Assembly: GCA_946612455.1 (NCBI GenBank)
Contig: CAMOER010000003.1
Span: forward strand, 74,989-138,988
Length of the DNA: 64,000 nt
Source of the DNA: UBA3305 sp002373555
GTDB taxonomy: Bacteria; Bacillota; Clostridia; Lachnospirales; Lachnospiraceae
Direction: 5' to 3'
Made by a program: the position numbers and the translations under genes. Of this stretch, positions 59,586 to 64,000 are shown in pieces (position 1 is the stretch's first letter; the number at the start of each line of letters is the position of its first letter). A model generated the notes under the pieces. That model saw only the letters and a program-made list of their open reading frames with translations, had not been told where the DNA came from and ran no database searches.

Positions 59586-59655
59586 GATACGAGGATCAGA
59601 AGGCCCTTATCCGGGGACTCTGTTTTTGCGTATTTTCATTATGGAAAGGATCACT

Positions 59656-60900
59656 ATGAAATCAGATATCAGAGATATAAATCTTGCGGAATCCGGACAC
59701 CGAAAGCTTGCCTGGGTGCGAAGGAATATGCCCATCCTGTCCGCGCTGGAGAAGCGTTTCCGGGAAGAACAGCCTTTTGCGGGAAAAAAGATCGCGCTGT
59801 CCATCCATCTGGAGGCAAAGACCGCGTATCTTTGTGAAGTGCTTGCGGCGGGAGGCGCCGAGATGTATGTGACGGGCTCGAATCCCCTCTCCACACAGGA
59901 CGATGTCGCGGCGGCCCTCGCGGATGACGGCATCACTGTTTTTGCGAAGTACGGCGTATCGGCCGAAGAATATAACAGCCATGTGGAAAAAGTCCTGCTT
60001 GCCGGACCGAACATCGTGATCGATGACGGCGGGGATCTGGTCCATGCGCTGCACTATGAACATCCGGAACTGCTGCCTGATATCATCGGCGGCTGCGAGG
60101 AGACCACGACGGGCATTCTCCGTCTGAAAGCCATGGATGCGGCGGGCGAACTGAAATTCCCGATGATCACCGTGAATGACGCGGACTGCAAGCATCTGTT
60201 CGACAACCGTTACGGGACCGGCCAGTCTGTCTGGGACGGCATCAACCGCACGACCAATCTGATCGTGGCCGGGAAGACCGTGGTCGTCGCCGGCTACGGC
60301 TGGTGCGGCAAGGGAACGGCCATGCGCGCGAAGGGACTCGGCGCACAGGTCATCGTGACCGAGGTCGATCCGGTCCGTGCGATCGAGGCGGTCATGGACG
60401 GCTTTGACGTCATGCCGATGAGGGAAGCCGCGAAATACGGCGATTTCTTCGTGACGGTCACCGGCTGCAAGGATGTCATCGGGCCGGAAGCATTTGCCAA
60501 TATGAAGGATGGTGCGATCCTTACGAATGCCGGACATTTTGATGTGGAAGTGGATGTTGCCTGGCTGCGGGCGCATTCAGTGCAGGCTGAACCCGCCAGG
60601 AACAACATCATGGGATACCAGCAGGAGGATGGCAGGTGGATTTTTGTTCTCGGTGAAGGCCGGCTCGTTAACCTGGCCTGCGGAGACGGACATCCCGCGG
60701 AGATCATGGATATGAGCTTCGCGATCCAGGCGCTTTCCGCGGAATATCTTGCCAAGCATGAGGGAGAGATCACGCAGATGGTCCTGCCCGTGCCGCCGGA
60801 GCTTGACCGCGCCGTGGCAGAGACCAAGCTCGCATCGCTCGGGAAGCAGATCGATGCGCTGACGGACGATCAGAAGGTGTATCTGTACGGTCACGAATAA
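59656..60900 (+). CDS. ahcY: Adenosylhomocysteinase
   Basis: A 414-residue SAH hydrolase. SIHLEAKTAYLCEVLAAGGAE (substrate domain), ETTTGILRL, NDADCKHLFDNRYGTGQS and VVAGYGWCGKGTAMRAKGLGA (NAD-binding loop) are all present, as is the C-terminal helix ending DDQKVYLYGHE. It splits S-adenosylhomocysteine into adenosine and homocysteine. I start it at 59656, with GAAAGGATC 6 bp upstream; the open frame back to 59557 overlaps the promoter. Most Firmicutes use Pfs/LuxS for SAH, so AhcY here is notable but not rare in Clostridia. Confidence 0.94.
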   Translation: MKSDIRDINLAESGHRKLAWVRRNMPILSALEKRFREEQPFAGKKIALSIHLEAKTAYLCEVLAAGGAEMYVTGSNPLSTQDDVAAALADDGITVFAKYGVSAEEYNSHVEKVLLAGPNIVIDDGGDLVHALHYEHPELLPDIIGGCEETTTGILRLKAMDAAGELKFPMITVNDADCKHLFDNRYGTGQSVWDGINRTTNLIVAGKTVVVAGYGWCGKGTAMRAKGLGAQVIVTEVDPVRAIEAVMDGFDVMPMREAAKYGDFFVTVTGCKDVIGPEAFANMKDGAILTNAGHFDVEVDVAWLRAHSVQAEPARNNIMGYQQEDGRWIFVLGEGRLVNLACGDGHPAEIMDMSFAIQALSAEYLAKHEGEITQMVLPVPPELDRAVAETKLASLGKQIDALTDDQKVYLYGHE

Positions 60901-60958
60901 GTTTACAGACTTAAAAAAACATTAAGGATTTATTTCTGCCTGCATAAGACATGTATGC

Positions 60959-60964
60959 TATGAT
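60959..60964 (+). promoter_or_regulatory. Extended -10 of the ABC efflux operon
   Basis: TGCTATGAT, with TATGAT at 60959-60964, lies 56 bp before the first gene. I see no good -35. Confidence 0.45.
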
Positions 60965-61019
60965 ATGGACAGAAGCAGTCATGCTTCAGGATGCAGAAGG
61001 CAGTTTCGGAAGGAATCGG

Positions 61020-62531
61020 ATGATGAAAAAATTTTTGATCCCAGTCATGACGCTGGTCATGTCCGCATCGCTCGCACTGACGGGCTGCTCCCTGATCGGG
61101 GGAGATGATGCGGGAAAGGCTGAAGATACGGTCGCGGTGCAGTCTGTTTCGATGCTCGCGGGACTGGATATGGGTGTCCAGGACCGCTATTCGGGCGTCG
61201 TTGTCGCGCAGGCGACGAAGGAAGTGAACAAGCAGGAAGACCGCAAGATCAAGGAGCTGAAGGTCAAGGTGGGCGACACCGTCAAGAAGGGGGATGTCCT
61301 GTTCACTTATGATACGGAAGAAATGCAGCTCGCGATCGACAAAGGCAAGCTGGAGCTGGAGAAACTCAAGAATACGATCGATGCCACGAAAAAGCAGATC
61401 GACCAGCTGAACAAGGAGAAGGCGAAGGCCAAATCGGAAGAGCAGCTCTCCTACAGCATCGAGATCCAGGAGCTGGAAGCGGATAATAAGGAAAACGAGT
61501 ACAATCTGCAGACCAAGACGCTCGAGCAGGAGCAGCTCGAGAAAACGATCGGCAATGCCGAAGTCACGGCCCCGATCGACGGCCTGGTACAGAGCATCAA
61601 TGATGAGAATTCGAGCGATTCGGATGACTATGATACTTCTTCTTCGTCCAACGCTTATATCGTTCTGATGGAGATCGGCAATTACCGTGTCAAGGGCGTG
61701 ATCAACGAGATGTCCGGCATGTCCATGGCCGGCATGGAAGGCTCCACCGTGATCATCCGTTCCCGTGTGGACAGCGCACAGACCTGGACCGGCACGATGG
61801 GCAAGATCGATACGGACAATCCCGACAAGAGCAGCAGCGGCGAAAGCTACTACGGCGAAGAAAGCGATGAGATGAGCACGACCAGCAAATATCCTTTCTA
61901 CGTCAATCTGGAGAATTCCGACGGACTCATGATGGGACAGCATGTCTTTATCGAACTGGACGAGGGACAGCTGGAGAAGAGAGAAGGCATCTGGCTTTCC
62001 TCCGAATTCGTGGATGCGGAGAACAGTGTTGTCTGGGCCGCGAACGACAAGGACAAACTGGAGAAGCGGACTGTCAAGCTCGGCGAGCATGATGAGGACC
62101 TGGATGAATACCAGATCGTGGAAGGACTTGCTGCCACGGATTATGTCGCCGTGATTGATGAAGATCTTACGGAAGGCGCTCCCGTCACCCGCTATGATGA
62201 AGCTTACTTCGAAGAAGAGGAAGGCGATCTTGCGGATGAAGGCGAGGAAGATTTTGACGGCGCAGAAGATCTTGGCGATGAGGAAGCCTTTGAAGATATC
62301 GAGGTCGAAGAAGGCGGCGATGTCGAAGAGGAGTTCGATGACGAAGGCGATCCGGAAGGGGAGCTTGATGACGAGGTGGAATTCGACGTCGATGAGAACA
62401 TGGGCGTCCAGCAGGGCTTTGACGTGGAAGAAGGCTTTGACGGTGAAGAAGGTATGGACGGCCCGGAAGAAGAATTTGAAGAAGGCGGTTTTGACGACGG
62501 CATGGAGGAGAACGACGGCGCCATGGGATGA
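61020..62531 (+). CDS. MacA/HlyD-type efflux adaptor lipoprotein with acidic tail
   Basis: A 503-residue lipoprotein with lipobox ASLALTGCS. The N-terminal barrel-sandwich half is IKELKVKVGDTVKKGDVLFTYD (about 75-95), followed by a coiled coil (about 105-185) with the return VTAPIDGLVQSIND, and a beta-barrel domain. From about residue 395 the protein is almost all Asp, Glu and Gly (EEFDDEGDPEGELDDEVEFD and similar) for about 110 residues, a tail not part of the adaptor family. Start codon is the ATG at 61020 or the adjoining 61023. It probably works with the ATPase encoded next and a permease beyond the window. Confidence 0.85.
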   Translation: MMKKFLIPVMTLVMSASLALTGCSLIGGDDAGKAEDTVAVQSVSMLAGLDMGVQDRYSGVVVAQATKEVNKQEDRKIKELKVKVGDTVKKGDVLFTYDTEEMQLAIDKGKLELEKLKNTIDATKKQIDQLNKEKAKAKSEEQLSYSIEIQELEADNKENEYNLQTKTLEQEQLEKTIGNAEVTAPIDGLVQSINDENSSDSDDYDTSSSSNAYIVLMEIGNYRVKGVINEMSGMSMAGMEGSTVIIRSRVDSAQTWTGTMGKIDTDNPDKSSSGESYYGEESDEMSTTSKYPFYVNLENSDGLMMGQHVFIELDEGQLEKREGIWLSSEFVDAENSVVWAANDKDKLEKRTVKLGEHDEDLDEYQIVEGLAATDYVAVIDEDLTEGAPVTRYDEAYFEEEEGDLADEGEEDFDGAEDLGDEEAFEDIEVEEGGDVEEEFDDEGDPEGELDDEVEFDVDENMGVQQGFDVEEGFDGEEGMDGPEEEFEEGGFDDGMEENDGAMG

Positions 62532-62554
62532 GCCGCGGGAGGAGTTCTTTGGGA

Positions 62555-63256
62555 ATGATTCTTGAACTGAAAAATATATACAAGGACTATCTGCAGGGAA
62601 AGCTGACCGTGAATGTCCTGAAGGATATCAATCTGCAGGTGGAGGAGGGCGATTACATCGCCATCATGGGCCCTTCCGGTTCCGGAAAGACAACGCTGAT
62701 GAATCTGATCGGCTGTCTGGACGTGCCGACATCCGGCATTTACGAACTGGACGGGCAGGATATCTCCAAAAAGAACGACAACCAGATGGCAGCCATCCGG
62801 AACCGCTATATCGGATTCGTTTTCCAGACATTCAACCTGCTGCCGAAGCTTTCGGCAAGAGACAATGTCGCGCTGCCGCTTTTGTATGCCGGCGTTTCCA
62901 AGAAAGAACGCCGCAGACGTGCGGAAGCCGCACTGGCGAAGGTCGGACTGGCGGACAGAATGGACTTCCGTTCCAACCAGCTTTCCGGCGGACAGTGTCA
63001 GCGTGTAGCGATCGCCCGAGCGATCGTGGGCAATCCGAAGATCCTGCTGGCTGATGAGCCAACCGGTGCGCTGGATACGAAATCCGGCGTCCAGGTCATG
63101 GAGATTTTCAAGCAGCTCAATGACGAAGGCGTTACCATTATCATGATCACGCATGAGCGGGAGATCGCCGCACATGCGAAGAAGCTGTATCTGATCAGAG
63201 ACGGAATTCTTACGGATCCTGCACAGGGAAGTTCCGAGGAGGCACAGATCGAATGA
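62555..63256 (+). CDS. MacB/LolD-type ABC transporter ATPase
   Basis: A 233-residue ATPase. Walker A is GPSGSGKTTLMN (about residues 40-51), the signature is LSGGQCQRVAIARA, and Walker B is ILLADEPTGALD. SGIYELDGQDIS and FVFQTFNLLPKL are typical of the MacB/FtsE/LolD group. I start it at 62555, with GGAGGAG upstream; a frame from 62528 is less likely. It overlaps the next adaptor gene by four bases. Confidence 0.93.
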   Translation: MILELKNIYKDYLQGKLTVNVLKDINLQVEEGDYIAIMGPSGSGKTTLMNLIGCLDVPTSGIYELDGQDISKKNDNQMAAIRNRYIGFVFQTFNLLPKLSARDNVALPLLYAGVSKKERRRRAEAALAKVGLADRMDFRSNQLSGGQCQRVAIARAIVGNPKILLADEPTGALDTKSGVQVMEIFKQLNDEGVTIIMITHEREIAAHAKKLYLIRDGILTDPAQGSSEEAQIE

Positions 63257-64000
63257 AAAAAATACTGAAAAGGGTGATCGTACTGGCCGTGGTCGCCGCG
63301 CTCGTGGGCGGCGGTGTCTTTGCGTCCATCAAATACAGGGATTCCAAGAAGGCCACGATCGATGTCTATCCCGTTTCCGAACTGGCGGAAGAGGAGTATT
63401 GGGAGGATGCCGCGGAGACTTACGGTACCGTGCGGAGTGACCGCGTGCAGGCTGTCTATCTCTCTACGTCCCAGAAGGTGGAGGAAGTCAAGGTCGCCGA
63501 AGGCCAGCAGGTCAAGAAGGGCGACGTGCTGATGACTTACGACACGACGCTCTCGAAGGTCGAGGTCGACCGCGCGAAGCTGGATCTGCAGAAGCTGCAG
63601 GAGGAGATGAAGAAATACCAGTCCGATCTGGAGAAGGTGAAGAAATACCGTCCCGGCGTGGGCGTGCCGGAGAAGGACCAGGTGGATATCGAAGGATATG
63701 AATCCGGTACCGGCAGCGATGATATTGACGACGGCAGCGATGATATTGATGACGACGAGATGCGCGGCGCGGTGATGGTGCTGAGCAATGGCGGTGGAGA
63801 TACGGCGTCCGGCAGCGGGAGCACCGGGGAAGGCAATCAGGAAGAAGTCGATAATTCCCAGCAGGGAAACGGCTCCAGCGATGGGAATGATTCTCAGCAG
63901 GGAAACGGCTCCGGCGATGGGAATGATTCTCAGCAGGGAGACGGCTCCGGCGACGGGAATGAAGGTCAGCAGGGAGACGGCTCCGGCGACGGGAATGAAG
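63253..64000 (+). CDS. Second HlyD-type efflux adaptor, 3' end beyond window
   Basis: The first 249 residues are seen. A single signal anchor (VIVLAVVAALVGGGVFASI) leads to the adaptor half-motif VEEVKVAEGQQVKKGDVLMTYD (about 75-96) and a helix (LDLQKLQEEMKKYQSDLEKV). An unusual low-complexity insert follows: DDIDDGSDDIDDDE, then 12-residue QQGNGSSDGNDS-type repeats. The return half of the coiled coil should lie to the right of the window. Start is ATGA-coupled to the ATPase gene. Confidence 0.8.
   Translation, partial: MKKILKRVIVLAVVAALVGGGVFASIKYRDSKKATIDVYPVSELAEEEYWEDAAETYGTVRSDRVQAVYLSTSQKVEEVKVAEGQQVKKGDVLMTYDTTLSKVEVDRAKLDLQKLQEEMKKYQSDLEKVKKYRPGVGVPEKDQVDIEGYESGTGSDDIDDGSDDIDDDEMRGAVMVLSNGGGDTASGSGSTGEGNQEEVDNSQQGNGSSDGNDSQQGNGSGDGNDSQQGDGSGDGNEGQQGDGSGDGNE
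63859..64000 (+). repeat. 36-bp coding tandem repeats
   Basis: CAGCAGGGA starts units at 63859, 63895, 63931 and 63967, 36 bp apart; the last is cut by the window end. Each encodes QQG(N/D)GS(S/G)DGN(D/E)(S/G). The final units are nearly identical, pointing to recent expansion. Confidence 0.9.

Noticed and set aside
59296..59655. SAH riboswitch before ahcY
   Set aside because: The leader after the predicted start point is only about 64 nt and lacks the conserved SAH-aptamer core.
59508..59837. 109-residue rightward frame overlapping the start of ahcY
   Set aside because: It overlaps the ahcY promoter and the conserved ahcY N terminus in another frame, with no RBS.

Overview
The window looks like a chromosomal stretch from a moderately GC-rich anaerobic Firmicute of class Clostridia, most likely a Lachnospiraceae-type gut or rumen bacterium. 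Reasons: SpoVG and MecA, a Gram-positive order of ribosomal protein genes with an L10 leader RNA, the glgC-glgD pair, a giant VaFE/SpaA-type wall-anchored protein with a sortase signal, a giant 2-hydroxyacyl-CoA dehydratase activase homologue, a 2[4Fe-4S] ferredoxin, many Ala/Thr/Glu-rich lipoproteins, and a polysaccharide or glycoside utilisation region with GH78, clan GH-A and AraC proteins. This is inference; no rRNA gene or species marker is present. I found no tRNA, rRNA, CRISPR array, IS element or prophage.

1-18.4 kb is an accessory metabolic region. It starts with the 3' end of a GH5-type enzyme and an isolated cobalt-precorrin-2 methyltransferase (cbiL). Next comes an amino-acid module: a NhaC-type antiporter, an aminotransferase and RidA, divergent from a YheO/DauR-type regulator. 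A glycoside module follows: a truncated DUF4038/DUF5605-type hydrolase, a DUF3237 protein, a GPH symporter, a carboxylesterase, a clan GH-A hydrolase, a GH78 rhamnosidase and an AraC regulator. An ornithine cyclodeaminase-family enzyme and a fused Fe-S serine dehydratase sit inside it. This part is rich in non-coding architecture: a 42-bp-phased array of GTGCAC palindromes in two inverted arms (9984-10352), three 73-bp repeats in the araC leader (16873-17091), and similar operator-like sites 29-30 bp upstream of TATACT-type -10 boxes.

18.4-28.9 kb is core. rpmG-secE-nusG-rplK-rplA is followed by rplJ-rplL with its own promoter and L10 leader. rpoB does not follow rplL; a terminator and an mrp-rhomboid-maf-dacA-dut run come instead, then two paralogous amidases and a eukaryote-type HisA.

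28.9-43.5 kb is envelope biology: a beta-helix lipoprotein, a Big2-type secreted protein, the 1425-residue activase homologue, and a 2194-residue wall-anchored protein with seven VaFE repeats.

43.5-64 kb is again mostly housekeeping: a divergent ClpX, GdpP, L9 and DnaB; a DUF1858 protein, ferredoxin and MecA; a secreted GH18 protein; the YhaO/YhaN-type nuclease pair; glgC-glgD; spoVG; a LysR regulator divergent from ahcY; and an ABC efflux operon with a MacA-like lipoprotein, a MacB-type ATPase and a second adaptor cut by the window end.
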